Positions 1-9,108 of a DNA stretch of 64,000 nucleotides are shown here, piece by piece. Position numbers and translations under genes: made by a program. Source of the stretch: Hyphomicrobiales bacterium. Its GTDB lineage: Bacteria; Pseudomonadota; Alphaproteobacteria; Rhizobiales; Beijerinckiaceae. Within the stretch, counting starts at the first letter, position 1; every line of letters starts with the position of its first letter. The notes under the pieces were generated by a model. It was not told the origin of the DNA. It saw only the letters and a program-made list of their open reading frames with translations, and ran no database searches. The DNA is taken from assembly GCA_017302635.1 (NCBI GenBank), contig JAFLCX010000003.1, positions 62,001 through 126,000 on the forward strand. The letters run 5' to 3'.

Positions 1-1461
1 GGCAAGACCAATCTCGATCAGTTCGCAACAGGGCTCGTGGGCATGCGCTCGCCCTACCCGATCCCGAGGAACGCAATCGATCCGGTGCTGGTGCCGGGCG
101 GATCATCTTCCGGTTCCGCCGTGGCCGTGGCGCGTGGGCTCGTGACCTTCGCGCTCGGCACCGATACGGCCGGGTCGGGCCGCGTTCCGGCAGCGCTCAA
201 CAACATCGTCGGGCTGAAGCCAAGTGTTGGCGCGATCTCCACAGCAGGTGTGGTTCCGGCCTGCCGCACGCTTGATTGTGTCTCGATCTTTGCGCTGACA
301 GTCGAGGACGCCTGGGCCGCTTTCAGCGCGATGGCCGGGCTGGATTTGGCCGACCCTTATTCGAAGTCCGTGCCTTTGTGGATTGCCTCTGCGCCTGAAC
401 CCTTGCCGGTGATCGGCATTCCACGTCCTGAAGACCTGCGTTTCTTTGGCGATAAGGTTCAGGAAGCCGCATGGAACGATGGCCTCGCCTTGCTTGAACG
501 ATCGGGCGCGAAGCTCGTTCCAGTTGATTTCGCGCCCTTTTTTGAAACCGCCGCCCTGCTTTATGAAGGGCCGTGGGTGGCCGAACGCCACGCGGCGATC
601 GCCGATGTCCTGGCGATTGAGCCGGATATCGTACACCCTGTGACGCGCAGGATTGTCGAAGGCGCGAACGGTTTTTCGGCCAGTACCCTGTTCAAGGCGC
701 AGTATCGCCTCAAGGCCCTGAAGCGCGAGACCGACGCAATCTGGTCGAAGATCTCGATGCTCGCCGTGCCGACAACGCCCGTTTCGCCCACTTTGGCCGA
801 TCTCGCGGCCGACCCGATCACCCCCAACAGCCGTTGCGGCACCTACACGAACTTCGTGAATCTGCTGGATCTGGCGGCTCTCGCCGTCCCCGGCCCGATG
901 CGGCGCGACGGGGGCGCGGCGGGACTGACTTTCATCGCGCCTTCCGGGCAGGATGGTCGGCTCGCGGCTTGCGGGCGGGCTTTCCATCAGGCGAGCGGCA
1001 CGACGCTGGGAGCGACGGGCGCTGCATTGCCGAGCGATTTCCAGTTCGTTGCCGGCGCAGACGGTTTGATCGAGATTGTCGTCGTGGGCGCGCACCTCTC
1101 GGGCATGCCGCTCAATCATGAGCTGACGACGAATGGCGGGGTGTTTCGTCGCGCTGTGGCGACAACCGCCGACTACCGTTTTCATGCACTTGCGGGCGGG
1201 CCGCCGAAACGCCCGGGCCTGTTGCGCGTCGCTGACGGAACCGGGTCGCCGGTTCTGACTGAGGTGTGGGGCTTGCCGCCCGATGGTTTCGGGCGTTTTG
1301 TTGCGGGCATTCCGTCGCCTCTCGGCATCGGAACGGTTCGCCTCGCCGATGGCACGAGCCCGAAAGGATTTCTGGTTGAGCCGGAGGGTTTGAACGGCGC
1401 CGCTGATATCTCCCATCTCGGCGGCTGGCGTGCTTTCATCGCGTCACTGAATGCAAAGTGA
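1..1461 (+). CDS. atzF: Allophanate hydrolase, 5'-truncated by window edge
   Basis: This enzyme hydrolyses allophanate to ammonia and CO2 in the cytoplasm, as the last step of urea amidolyase, biuret or cyanuric acid breakdown. The frame is open from base 1, so the true start and the catalytic lysine lie upstream. The first residues read GKTNLDQFATG, typical of the amidase signature. Counting from the GTG at 37, GGSSSGS carries the cis-Ser at about 23 and GTDTAGSGR the nucleophilic Ser at about 47. From about residue 330 the protein continues into the extra C-terminal domain that separates allophanate hydrolases from ordinary amidases. The stop almost abuts atzG, so the two are probably cotranscribed. 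A urea carboxylase could lie upstream, but it is outside the window. Confidence 0.9.
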   Translation, partial: GKTNLDQFATGLVGMRSPYPIPRNAIDPVLVPGGSSSGSAVAVARGLVTFALGTDTAGSGRVPAALNNIVGLKPSVGAISTAGVVPACRTLDCVSIFALTVEDAWAAFSAMAGLDLADPYSKSVPLWIASAPEPLPVIGIPRPEDLRFFGDKVQEAAWNDGLALLERSGAKLVPVDFAPFFETAALLYEGPWVAERHAAIADVLAIEPDIVHPVTRRIVEGANGFSASTLFKAQYRLKALKRETDAIWSKISMLAVPTTPVSPTLADLAADPITPNSRCGTYTNFVNLLDLAALAVPGPMRRDGGAAGLTFIAPSGQDGRLAACGRAFHQASGTTLGATGAALPSDFQFVAGADGLIEIVVVGAHLSGMPLNHELTTNGGVFRRAVATTADYRFHALAGGPPKRPGLLRVADGTGSPVLTEVWGLPPDGFGRFVAGIPSPLGIGTVRLADGTSPKGFLVEPEGLNGAADISHLGGWRAFIASLNAK

Positions 1462-1469
1462 GAGCGGAT

Positions 1470-1670
1470 ATGGTTGAGCCTTTTGACCCCCACGCCTATG
1501 CCGAGATGATGGCTAAAGCGCTGGAATTGCCGCTCCATGAGGCCAATCACGACGAGGTGGCAAGGAACCTTGCCCTCGCGTTCCGCCTCGCACCCCTGTT
1601 TCTCGAATTTCCGTTGCACGATGAGGCCGAGCCCGCGCCAGTCTTCAACGCTCTCGAGGCCCGGACATGA
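1470..1670 (+). CDS. atzG: AtzG-like small subunit (DUF4089)
   Basis: This is a 66-residue, mostly helical protein of the DUF4089/AtzG family. Known AtzG resembles GatC and forms a complex with the amidase AtzE, stabilising it. The assignment rests on size, on the acidic N-terminal helix region, and above all on its position directly before atzE. The stop overlaps the atzE start by 4 bases (ATGA). I chose ATG at 1470 because GAGAG sits 5 bases upstream; a GTG at 1458 would add four residues but has no visible ribosome site. The same protein is called HpxX in oxalurate operons. Confidence 0.75.
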   Translation: MVEPFDPHAYAEMMAKALELPLHEANHDEVARNLALAFRLAPLFLEFPLHDEAEPAPVFNALEART

Positions 1671-3061
1671 CCGACTGGACCAGGCAACACGGCCACCTGA
1701 TCGCGCAGGCAATCCGAGCAGGCGAAACCACGGCTTCTGCCGTGATCGAGGCGCATCTGTTGGCGATTGCGCGGCGCAACGCTGAACTCGGCGCTTACAC
1801 CGAGGTCTCGACAGAGCGTGCCCGTGCCAAGGCCGCCGCGGTCGATGCCGCGAGAGCGCGCGGCGAGGCGCTGCCTCCGCTCGCGGGCGTGCCGTTCGCG
1901 GTGAAAAACCTCTACGACATTGCGGGCATCCGCACTCTGGCGGGGTCAAAGATCAACCGCGATCACGCCCCCGCCCGGACCGACGCGACCCTCATCACCC
2001 GGATGGAAGCAGCCGGGGCAGTGCTGCTCGGCGCGTTGAACATGGGTGAATATGCCTATGATTTCACTGGCCGAAATGCCCATGATGGCCATTCGCGCAA
2101 TCCGCATGACCGGACTCGGATGACCGGTGGCTCTTCGGGCGGCTCGGGTGCTGCAGCGGCGGGCGGGCTTGCGGCCATCACGCTCGGCTCCGACACCAAT
2201 GGCTCGATCCGGGTGCCGGCCTCGCTCTGTGGCCTGTTTGGCCTGAAGCCAACTTACGGTTCGCTCTCGCGCGCCCGCACGTTTCCGTTCGTCGCGAGCC
2301 TCGATCATCTCGGCCCGCTCGCGCGCTCGGTGCGGGATCTGGCGCTCGCCTATGACGCGATGTCCGGCCCCGATTCTGATGATCCGGTCTGCCGGAAAGA
2401 CCAGCCCGCGCCCGTTGTTCCGCAAATCGCGACAGGCCTCGCGGGCCTCAGGATCGGCGTTGCGGATGGCTATTTCCAACGCATGGGGACACCGGAAGCT
2501 TTCGAGGCCGTGGACCGGCTGGCGAAACATCTCGACGCAAAGGTTCCGGTGACCCTCGCCGAAGCGCATCGCGCGCGCGCTGCTGCTTTCATCATCACGA
2601 TGGTCGAGGGAGGTGCGCTGCACATCGACCGCCTGCGGTCACGCGCAGGGGATTTCGACCTCGAAGTCCGTGACCGTCTCTTCGCTGGCGCGATGCTGCC
2701 GGGCCAGTTCTATGTGCAGGCGCAGAAGTTCCGCCGCTGGTTCCAGAGCGAAACATTGAAAATCTTCGATCATGTCGATGCTTTCCTCGCGCCTGCGACA
2801 CCCTCGACCGCGCCGCTCGTGGATCAGGCGACGTTCACGCTCGACGGACAGGAATTGCCGGTCCGGGCCAATCTCGGGATTTTCACGCAGCCGATTTCCT
2901 TCATAGGCCTGCCGGTAGTCACGGTGCCGTTGCTCGCGACGAACGGCCTGCCCATTGGCGTCCAGGTGATCGCAGCGCCGGGGCGCGAGGAAGTCGCGCT
3001 CCGGATTGCGGCATCGCTGGAGGCTGATGGAATGACACACTGCAAGATTGGACAAGATTGA
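1667..3061 (+). CDS. atzE: AtzE/HpxY-type amidase
   Basis: This 464-residue amidase-signature enzyme is predicted to deaminate a carboxylated urea compound. In the atrazine pathway AtzE turns 1-carboxybiuret into 1,3-dicarboxyurea. The Ser-cisSer-Lys triad is visible: Lys80 in GVPFAVK, cis-Ser156 in GGSSGGS and nucleophile Ser180 in GSDTNGSIR, with the family's 24-residue spacing between the serines. The length is normal for AtzE and GatA relatives. The gene lies between atzG and atzH, which fixes the subfamily better than sequence alone. The natural substrate is not settled, because the cyanuric acid hydrolase AtzD is not visible here. Oxalurate-related amides (HpxY) are an alternative. Confidence 0.85.
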   Translation: MTDWTRQHGHLIAQAIRAGETTASAVIEAHLLAIARRNAELGAYTEVSTERARAKAAAVDAARARGEALPPLAGVPFAVKNLYDIAGIRTLAGSKINRDHAPARTDATLITRMEAAGAVLLGALNMGEYAYDFTGRNAHDGHSRNPHDRTRMTGGSSGGSGAAAAGGLAAITLGSDTNGSIRVPASLCGLFGLKPTYGSLSRARTFPFVASLDHLGPLARSVRDLALAYDAMSGPDSDDPVCRKDQPAPVVPQIATGLAGLRIGVADGYFQRMGTPEAFEAVDRLAKHLDAKVPVTLAEAHRARAAAFIITMVEGGALHIDRLRSRAGDFDLEVRDRLFAGAMLPGQFYVQAQKFRRWFQSETLKIFDHVDAFLAPATPSTAPLVDQATFTLDGQELPVRANLGIFTQPISFIGLPVVTVPLLATNGLPIGVQVIAAPGREEVALRIAASLEADGMTHCKIGQD

Positions 3062-3064
3062 ACC

Positions 3065-3469
3065 ATGAGCCTCGAGATCAACATTCCGGACGTGAAGGCC
3101 GAAGTCGAGGCGGCCTTTGCCGAATATGAGGCGGCGCTCGTTTCCAACGATGTCGAGACGCTCGACCGCCTTTTTCTCCATGCAGCGCACACGGTGCGCT
3201 ATGGCGTGGGCGAGAACCTCTATGGCTACACTGAAATCGCAGCCTTCCGAGCCGCCCGCTCGCCCTTCAACCTCGAACGGACGCTCGAACGCACCCTGAT
3301 CACCACCTATGGGCGCGACATGGCGACGGCCTGGACCCTGTTCCGGCGCCCGAGTCTTGTGGATAAGGTTGGCCGACAGAGCCAGGTCTGGATGCGCACG
3401 CCGGATGGATGGCGCGTGGTGGCAGCCCATGTGAGCCTGATGGCGGAGTCGGCAGCAACATCACCCTGA
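3065..3469 (+). CDS. atzH: AtzH/HpxZ family protein (DUF3225, SnoaL-like)
   Basis: This 134-residue SnoaL-fold protein starts 3 bases after the atzE stop. Pseudomonas AtzH was proposed to convert 1,3-dicarboxyurea to allophanate, and its Tyr22 and Arg46 were reported as needed for activity. The equivalents are present here as Tyr21 and Arg45, with the same spacing and a uniform shift of one residue. With atzF just upstream, this gives a route from carboxylated ureide to allophanate to ammonia and CO2. The same family is called HpxZ in Klebsiella oxalurate operons, so oxalurate metabolism remains an alternative. Confidence 0.85.
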   Translation: MSLEINIPDVKAEVEAAFAEYEAALVSNDVETLDRLFLHAAHTVRYGVGENLYGYTEIAAFRAARSPFNLERTLERTLITTYGRDMATAWTLFRRPSLVDKVGRQSQVWMRTPDGWRVVAAHVSLMAESAATSP

Positions 3470-3591
3470 ACTTTCCGCATGTGTGAATGGCTGGATTTCA
3501 GCTTTTGCCACCGTCTTTCCAAGGCCTCAACGCCGTGCCATGTTCGAAGCAATGCGGCGGCTGGACCGCCACAAGGCACAGGAGAGGCACC

Positions 3592-5193
3592 ATGATTACG
3601 CGACGCTCGACTCTTTCAGCCCTTGGCATTGCCGCCTGTCTCGCGAGCAGCACCTTGCTGGCCTCGGCGCAGGTGACCTTCAACCGCGGCTACGACTCCG
3701 ACCCCGAAACGCTCGACCCTCACAAGACCTCGGTTGTCAGCGAGGCGCATCTGCTGCGCGATCTCTACGAGGGGATCGTGATTCACGACCAGAATGGCAA
3801 GGTCGCTCCCGGTGTCGCCGAGAGCTGGACGATTTCCCCGGATGGCAAGACTTACACATTCAACCTGCGCGCCAATGCCAAATGGTCGAACGGCGACCCG
3901 GTGCGTGCGCAGGATTTCGAGTATTCCCTCAAGCGCATCATGGACCCCAAGACGGGTGCCAAATATGCCAACATCCTGTTCCCCATTCTCAATGCTGAGG
4001 CTTTCAACAAGGGGCAAGGCAAGACCGCAGCCGATATGGGTGTAAAGGCCGAGAATGACCGGAAACTGGTCATCACGCTGGAGCGGCCGACACCCTATTT
4101 CCTGGAGCTGCTGACGCATCAGACAGGCACGCCCGTGCATCCGGCCAGCGTTGAAAAACACGGCGCAGATTTCGTCAAACCTGGCAACAAGGTCTCAAAT
4201 GGCGCGTTCGTGCTCGTCGAGAACGTGCCGAATTCGCATATCAAGATGACCAAGAACCCGCATTTTCACGATGCGGCGAATGTGAAGATCGACGTCGTCA
4301 ACTTCATTCCGCACAAGGATACAGCGGCCGGTGCGCGCCGGTTCCTCGCGGGCGAACTCCACACCACGACCGACATCCCTGCCGATCAGATCAAGTTCCT
4401 GCGCGAACGGCTCGGCGATCAGGTGAAGGTGACGCCCTATCTCGGCACCTGGTATTTCGCCTTTAACATGAAAAAGGCGCCCTTTAACGATGTGCGCGTG
4501 CGCCGCGCGCTGAGCTTGGTGATTGATCGCGAGTTCATCGCCGATCAGGTCTGGCAAGGCACGATGGTCGCGGCCTATTCTTGGGTGCCGCCAGGGATCG
4601 GGAATTATGTCTCGAAGCCTGTCGAGGTCGATTACAAGGCGAAATCTCCGATCGAGCGCGAGGATGAGGCAAAGAAGCTTCTGACCGAAGCCGGATTTGG
4701 GCCGGGCGGGAAGAAACTGTCGGTCCAGATCCGCTACAACACCACCGACAATAACCGCGCCACGGCCGTCGCCATCGCCGATATGTGGAAGCAGATCGGA
4801 GTGGAGACCACCTTCGTAAACACCGATGCGCGCACGCATTTCGCTCACCTGCGCGACAAGGGCGATTTTGACGTCGCGCGCGCCGGCTGGATCGGCGACT
4901 ATTCCGACCCGCAGAACTTCCTGTTCCTGCTGCAATCGGACAACAAAGGCTTCAATTACGCCAATTACGAGAATCCCGATTTCGACAAACTGATGCGGGA
5001 TGCCGAGAACGAGACCGACCTTGCAAAACGGGCCGAGATTCTCGCCAGGGCTGAGGCGATCATCGCGCGCGACCACCCGTATGTCGGCATCCTCTATTTC
5101 TCGAATCGCAACCTGATCTCGAACAAGGTGAGTGGCTACATTCCCAACCTGCGCGGCGCGAACCCGTCGCGCTTCGTGTCGATCAAGCCTTGA
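3592..5193 (+). CDS. Peptide/opine-type ABC transporter binding protein
   Basis: This 534-residue periplasmic binding protein belongs to the OppA/DppA family (SBP_bac_5). It starts with a short leader containing an arginine pair and a hydrophobic stretch ending in SAQ. DSDPETLDPHK near the mature N-terminus and the LxVAESWTISPDGKTYTF-type region are typical of the family. I chose ATG at 3592 because GGAGAGG lies about 4 bases upstream and the leader begins there; the open frame upstream has no such features. It heads an oppABC(DF) set directly after atzH, so a nitrogen-rich ligand such as a ureide or a modified amide is plausible. This family is promiscuous and the ligand cannot be read from sequence. 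Confidence 0.88.
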   Translation: MITRRSTLSALGIAACLASSTLLASAQVTFNRGYDSDPETLDPHKTSVVSEAHLLRDLYEGIVIHDQNGKVAPGVAESWTISPDGKTYTFNLRANAKWSNGDPVRAQDFEYSLKRIMDPKTGAKYANILFPILNAEAFNKGQGKTAADMGVKAENDRKLVITLERPTPYFLELLTHQTGTPVHPASVEKHGADFVKPGNKVSNGAFVLVENVPNSHIKMTKNPHFHDAANVKIDVVNFIPHKDTAAGARRFLAGELHTTTDIPADQIKFLRERLGDQVKVTPYLGTWYFAFNMKKAPFNDVRVRRALSLVIDREFIADQVWQGTMVAAYSWVPPGIGNYVSKPVEVDYKAKSPIEREDEAKKLLTEAGFGPGGKKLSVQIRYNTTDNNRATAVAIADMWKQIGVETTFVNTDARTHFAHLRDKGDFDVARAGWIGDYSDPQNFLFLLQSDNKGFNYANYENPDFDKLMRDAENETDLAKRAEILARAEAIIARDHPYVGILYFSNRNLISNKVSGYIPNLRGANPSRFVSIKP

Positions 5194-5208
5194 TGCCCCG
5201 CTGAACGC

Positions 5209-5233
5209 AGGGCGGAGCCTCGCGCTCCGCCCT
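5209..5233 (+). other. Intercistronic hairpin after the oppA-like gene
   Basis: A perfect 10-bp GC-rich stem (AGGGCGGAGC pairs with GCTCCGCCCT) with a 5-base loop fills the gap between the binding protein and the first permease gene. There is no T-run after it, so it looks more like a stabiliser of upstream mRNA than a full terminator. Confidence 0.6.
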
Positions 5234-5241
5234 CACCCACC

Positions 5242-6162
5242 ATGCTCAGCTTCGTTTTCCGCCGCTTCCTGACAGCCATCCCCACGCTCTTCGTGGTGGT
5301 GACGCTGTCGTTTTTCCTGATGCGCGTCGCGCCCGGCGGGCCGTTCGATCTCGAACAGCCGCTCGAAGCCAAGATCATGGAAAATCTGCAGAAGGCCTAT
5401 GGGCTCGATCGCCCGCTCTGGGAGCAATATCTGCGCTATCTGGGCAACCTTGTGCGGGGTGATCTTGGACCCTCATTCTACATCCGCGATTTTTCCGTTG
5501 CGGAAATCCTGATGCAGGGATTGCCGGTTTCGATCACGCTCGGCTCGCTCGCCATCCTGATTGCCCTGCTGTTTGGCACGGTTTTCGGAACCATCGCGGG
5601 CCTCAAGCAGAATACGCCGACCGATTACGCCGTGGTGGGCTTCGCGACTGCCGGTGTGACGATCCCGAATTTCGTGGTTGCCCCCCTGTTCCAGATCATT
5701 TTCGGCCTGACGCTCGCCTGGCTCCCGGTGGGTGGATGGAATGATGGCGCGATCCGCAATGTCATCCTGCCGGTGATCGTTCTCGCCCTGCCTCAGATTG
5801 CAGTGGTGGCCCGCATGACCCGCGCCTCAATGATCGAGGCGCTGCGTTCCGATCACATCCGCACCTTGCGCTCGCTCGGTCTCGGCACGCGCGTGATCGT
5901 GCTGCATGCCCTGCGCGGCGCCATTCTTCCGGTCGTGTCTTATCTCGGCCCCACCGCTGCTGCCTTGCTGACGGGCTCGGTGGTGGTCGAGACGATTTTC
6001 GGGCTCCCTGGCATCGGCCGCTACTTTGTCGAAGGGGCACTGAACCGCGACTACACACTTGTGATGGGAACAGTGGTTGTTGTCGCGATTTTCGTGCTCT
6101 TCTTCAATATGATCGTTGATATTCTTTACGCTCTGCTTGATCCGCGGGTGCGCTATGACTGA
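5242..6162 (+). CDS. OppB-like ABC transporter permease
   Basis: This 306-residue inner-membrane permease belongs to the DppB/OppB family. The N-terminus starts directly with a hydrophobic segment, and several more follow. The ATPase-contacting EAA loop is visible at about 199-213 (EALRSDHIRTLRSLG). The length is standard. It follows the binding protein after a hairpin and overlaps the next permease by 8 bases, which indicates translational coupling. Confidence 0.9.
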   Translation: MLSFVFRRFLTAIPTLFVVVTLSFFLMRVAPGGPFDLEQPLEAKIMENLQKAYGLDRPLWEQYLRYLGNLVRGDLGPSFYIRDFSVAEILMQGLPVSITLGSLAILIALLFGTVFGTIAGLKQNTPTDYAVVGFATAGVTIPNFVVAPLFQIIFGLTLAWLPVGGWNDGAIRNVILPVIVLALPQIAVVARMTRASMIEALRSDHIRTLRSLGLGTRVIVLHALRGAILPVVSYLGPTAAALLTGSVVVETIFGLPGIGRYFVEGALNRDYTLVMGTVVVVAIFVLFFNMIVDILYALLDPRVRYD

Positions 6163-7270
6163 GCCATCCGCGACCGTGATGCAAGGGCGCTCGCTCTGGG
6201 CGGACGCGAGGGATCGCCTCAGGCGCAACCGCGCCGCGATGACAAGCCTCATCGTGCTCGGGATCATCACCCTCGCCTGCCTGCTGGGCCCTGCGCTGAC
6301 CGGCCATCCCTATGATCGAGTCTATCCGGATTATGTGAAGGTTGCGGCCTCCGTGACCGCTCACCCAACCCCAGACAAGATCGTCCCAGCGATCGAACGT
6401 GTGGCGTCAAGGCTTCGCGCCAAGGCGGAGGATATCCGGGTGGAGGGTGACATCGCGCGCCTGAAACTCGTGGCGCCGCGTGCGATCGACGAGCGATCCC
6501 TCGCATTCTTCGAGCGGTCCGATCTGTTCCATGCCGCGAAAGTCCTGGCCCGCGAGGACGAGGGCAAGGTGATGCGGATCGAGGTTCCGATCCAGCGCCT
6601 GCATTTCTGGTTCGGCACCGATGGCAACGGGCGCGACCTCTTCACCCGCACGTTGATCGCGGGGCGCGTGAGCCTCGCGATCGGGCTTCTCGCGACCTTT
6701 GTCGCCATCCTGATCGGCGTCACCTATGGCGCGGTTGCGGGTTATGTCGGCGGCCGGACCGACACCCTGATGATGCGCGCGGTGGATGTGCTCTATTCCC
6801 TGCCCTTCATCTTCTTCGTCATCATGCTGGTTGTGTTTTTCGGACGCAATTTCGTCCTGATGTTTCTCGCGGTCGGCGCGGTCGAGTGGCTCGACATGGC
6901 ACGGATCGTGCGCGGGCAGACCCTTTCCCTCAAGCGCCGGGAGTTCGTTCAGGCCGCTGATGCCTTGGGCGTTGGGCCCGGCGGCATCCTTGCGCGACAT
7001 ATCATCCCGAACACGTTGGGCCCGGTTGTTGTCTACACAACATTGCTGGTGCCGAAAGTGATCCTGCTCGAGAGCTTCCTCTCCTTCCTGGGCCTCGGTG
7101 TTCAGGAGCCGATGACGAGCTGGGGTGTGCTGATTTCCGACGGTGCGCGCAACATTCAGGGCGCAAGCTACCTGCTGATTTTCCCGGCGATTTTCCTCAC
7201 CACCACACTATTTTGCCTCAACTTCATTGGTGATGGCTTGCGCGATGCGCTCGACCCGCGAGATCGCTGA
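6155..7270 (+). CDS. OppC-like ABC transporter permease
   Basis: This 371-residue DppC/OppC-type permease forms the transmembrane pair with the preceding gene. A first membrane segment at about 31-50 is followed by an unusually long non-membrane stretch at about 51-150, then the family motif FGTDGNGRDLFTR at about 153-165 and the remaining membrane segments. An EAA-type loop is visible near REFVQAADALG. I chose ATG at 6155, overlapping the oppB-like stop by 8 bases, over an upstream start that would only add residues from the oppB overlap. The inserted loop is longer than in small DppC proteins. Confidence 0.88.
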   Translation: MTEPSATVMQGRSLWADARDRLRRNRAAMTSLIVLGIITLACLLGPALTGHPYDRVYPDYVKVAASVTAHPTPDKIVPAIERVASRLRAKAEDIRVEGDIARLKLVAPRAIDERSLAFFERSDLFHAAKVLAREDEGKVMRIEVPIQRLHFWFGTDGNGRDLFTRTLIAGRVSLAIGLLATFVAILIGVTYGAVAGYVGGRTDTLMMRAVDVLYSLPFIFFVIMLVVFFGRNFVLMFLAVGAVEWLDMARIVRGQTLSLKRREFVQAADALGVGPGGILARHIIPNTLGPVVVYTTLLVPKVILLESFLSFLGLGVQEPMTSWGVLISDGARNIQGASYLLIFPAIFLTTTLFCLNFIGDGLRDALDPRDR

Positions 7271-7272
7271 CC

Positions 7273-8880
7273 ATGCCGGAAGCCATTTTCCATATCCGCA
7301 ATCTCGATGTGCGCTTCCGGACCAATCAGGGCGACGTTCACGCAGTGAAAAGCGTGTCGCTCTCGATCGGCCCCGGTGAGACTCTGGCGATTGTCGGGGA
7401 GTCGGGCTCGGGCAAAAGCCAGACGATGCTGGCCTCGCTCGGGCTGATCGCCTCGAACGGATCTGTGACGGGCTCAGCCAGGCTGACAGGGCATGAGCTG
7501 GTCGGGCTGGGTGAAGCACCGCTCAACACCATTCGTGGCCGGCGCGTCACCATGATCTTTCAGGAGCCGATGACCTCGCTCGATCCGCTTTTCACAATCG
7601 GGCAGCAGATTGTCTCGGTGATCCGCCGGCATCGGGACATCGGCAAGGCCGAGGCGCGCAAGGAGGCGATCGCGGCGCTCGAGCGTGTGCGGATTCCCGA
7701 TGCGGCCCGGCGCATCGATGCCTACCCGCACGAGATGTCCGGCGGACAGCGGCAGCGCGTCATGATCGCGATGGCGCTCGCCAACAAGCCGGACCTGCTG
7801 GTGGCGGATGAGCCCACCACTGCACTCGACGTAACCATTCAAGCCGAAATTCTTGACCTTCTGGCCGAGTTGCAACGCGAGATGGGCATGGCGATCGCCT
7901 TCATCACACATGATCTCGGCATCGTGCGGCGCATCGCGCGGCGCGTGGTGGTGATGCGGCGGGGCGAGGTCGTGGAACAGGGGCCGGTGGCGGAGGTTTT
8001 CGGCAACCCGCGCCATCCCTATACCCGGATGCTGCTGGATGCCGAACCGAAAGGGCTCAAGGCCCCCGCCCCCGCAGACTCGCCTGTGCTGATCGAGGCG
8101 CGTGACGTGAAGGTGCATTTCCCGATCCGCACAGGACTTCTGAGCCGTGTGACCAATGTGGTGAAGGCCGTCGATGGTGTCAGCATCACGTTGCGACGGG
8201 GCGAGACGGTGGGGATCGTCGGCGAATCCGGTTCGGGAAAATCCACGCTCGGCCGGGCGATCATGCGGATGATTCCGGCCACGGGCTCGATCTCGTTCGA
8301 GGATCGCGCCCTGCTGCCGCTCGACAAGGCGGCGATGCGCCCTTTGCGCCGGCAGATACAGCTGGTGTTTCAGGACCCCTACGGCTCGCTCTCCCCGCGC
8401 ATGACCGTGGGTGAGATCATCGCCGAAGGGCTTCTCGTGCACGAGCCGCATCTGAGTGCTGCCGAACGCGACCGGCGAGCGGCGGAGGCTTTGAACGAGG
8501 TGCAGCTTGACGCGGCCTTGCGCAATCGGTTTCCGCATGAATTCTCGGGAGGCCAGCGTCAGCGCATCGCCATCGCCCGCGCGATGATCCTGAAACCGCG
8601 CGTGGTGATCCTCGATGAGCCAACCTCGGCACTCGACCGCTCGATCCAGAAGGCGATTGTCGAGCTTCTGCGCGACCTCCAGCAGAAGCACGGCCTGAGC
8701 TATCTCTTCATCTCGCATGATCTCGCGATTGTGCGCGCGATGTCGGATCGCATTCTGGTCATGAAAGATGGTCGTGTTGTCGAGGAGGGCGAGACGGTTC
8801 CACTCATCCGTGCCCCGCGCGAGGCCTACACTCAAAGGCTTCTGGCGGCGGCTGCCGAGATCGGGCTCGACCGCAGCTAG
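7273..8880 (+). CDS. Fused OppD-OppF ABC transporter ATPase
   Basis: This 535-residue protein carries two complete ATP-binding cassettes in one chain. The first has Walker A GESGSGKS at 42-49, signature MSGGQRQR near 155-162 and Walker B LLVADEP. The second has Walker A GESGSGKS at 317-324, signature FSGGQRQR at 424-431 and Walker B VVILDEP at 444-450. The oligopeptide-type C-terminal motif [11 protein letters not shown] follows the first cassette, and a related AYTQRLL follows the second. One polypeptide therefore supplies both ATPase halves for the OppB/OppC pair just upstream. Confidence 0.92.
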   Translation: MPEAIFHIRNLDVRFRTNQGDVHAVKSVSLSIGPGETLAIVGESGSGKSQTMLASLGLIASNGSVTGSARLTGHELVGLGEAPLNTIRGRRVTMIFQEPMTSLDPLFTIGQQIVSVIRRHRDIGKAEARKEAIAALERVRIPDAARRIDAYPHEMSGGQRQRVMIAMALANKPDLLVADEPTTALDVTIQAEILDLLAELQREMGMAIAFITHDLGIVRRIARRVVVMRRGEVVEQGPVAEVFGNPRHPYTRMLLDAEPKGLKAPAPADSPVLIEARDVKVHFPIRTGLLSRVTNVVKAVDGVSITLRRGETVGIVGESGSGKSTLGRAIMRMIPATGSISFEDRALLPLDKAAMRPLRRQIQLVFQDPYGSLSPRMTVGEIIAEGLLVHEPHLSAAERDRRAAEALNEVQLDAALRNRFPHEFSGGQRQRIAIARAMILKPRVVILDEPTSALDRSIQKAIVELLRDLQQKHGLSYLFISHDLAIVRAMSDRILVMKDGRVVEEGETVPLIRAPREAYTQRLLAAAAEIGLDRS

Positions 8881-9038
8881 ACCTCACCCGACGCGGCTTG
8901 GCGCAGCGGACGCTTCAGGCGGGTCCTTTACCAGCAATCTGCTCATTTTTTTGGCGTTCTGCTCCTGCGTGAAAGGGTTTCGGCCTCATTGATCAGCAGA
9001 ATTCCGCTCTTTTGCTGCATTGCACCCCTGCGGTGGAA

Positions 9039-9054
9039 TGGCACAGCCCTTGCG
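9039..9054 (+). promoter_or_regulatory. Sigma-54 promoter for urtABCDE
   Basis: TGGCACAGCCCTTGCG matches the sigma-54 consensus TGGCAC-N5-TTGC, with the invariant GG and GC separated by exactly 10 bases. The predicted start point near 9065 leaves a leader of about 44 bases before the urtA ATG. Sigma-54 with NtrC is the usual control of urea uptake in Proteobacteria. An imperfect dyad just upstream (TGCACC-N5-GGTGGA, 9021-9037) resembles an NtrC site but abuts the -24 element, so it is not counted. Confidence 0.8.
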
Positions 9055-9108
9055 AGGCCCACTGGCTGCAGGCTCGTTCGGCGAGCCGGTTCAACAGGGG
9101 AAAAGAAC

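Noticed and set aside
103..1416. Long open frame on the minus strand opposite atzF
   Set aside because: It is rich in Arg, Gly and His and shows no family motif; high GC gives such shadows opposite real genes. The same holds for the 608-residue frame at 23267-25093 and many others.
3498..3512. Sigma-54-like site before the oppA-like gene
   Set aside because: GG-N10-GC spacing is present but only TGGC of the -24 box and GC of the -12 box match.
9021..9037. NtrC-like dyad by urtA
   Set aside because: One arm is imperfect and it touches the -24 element, while NtrC sites usually lie much farther upstream.
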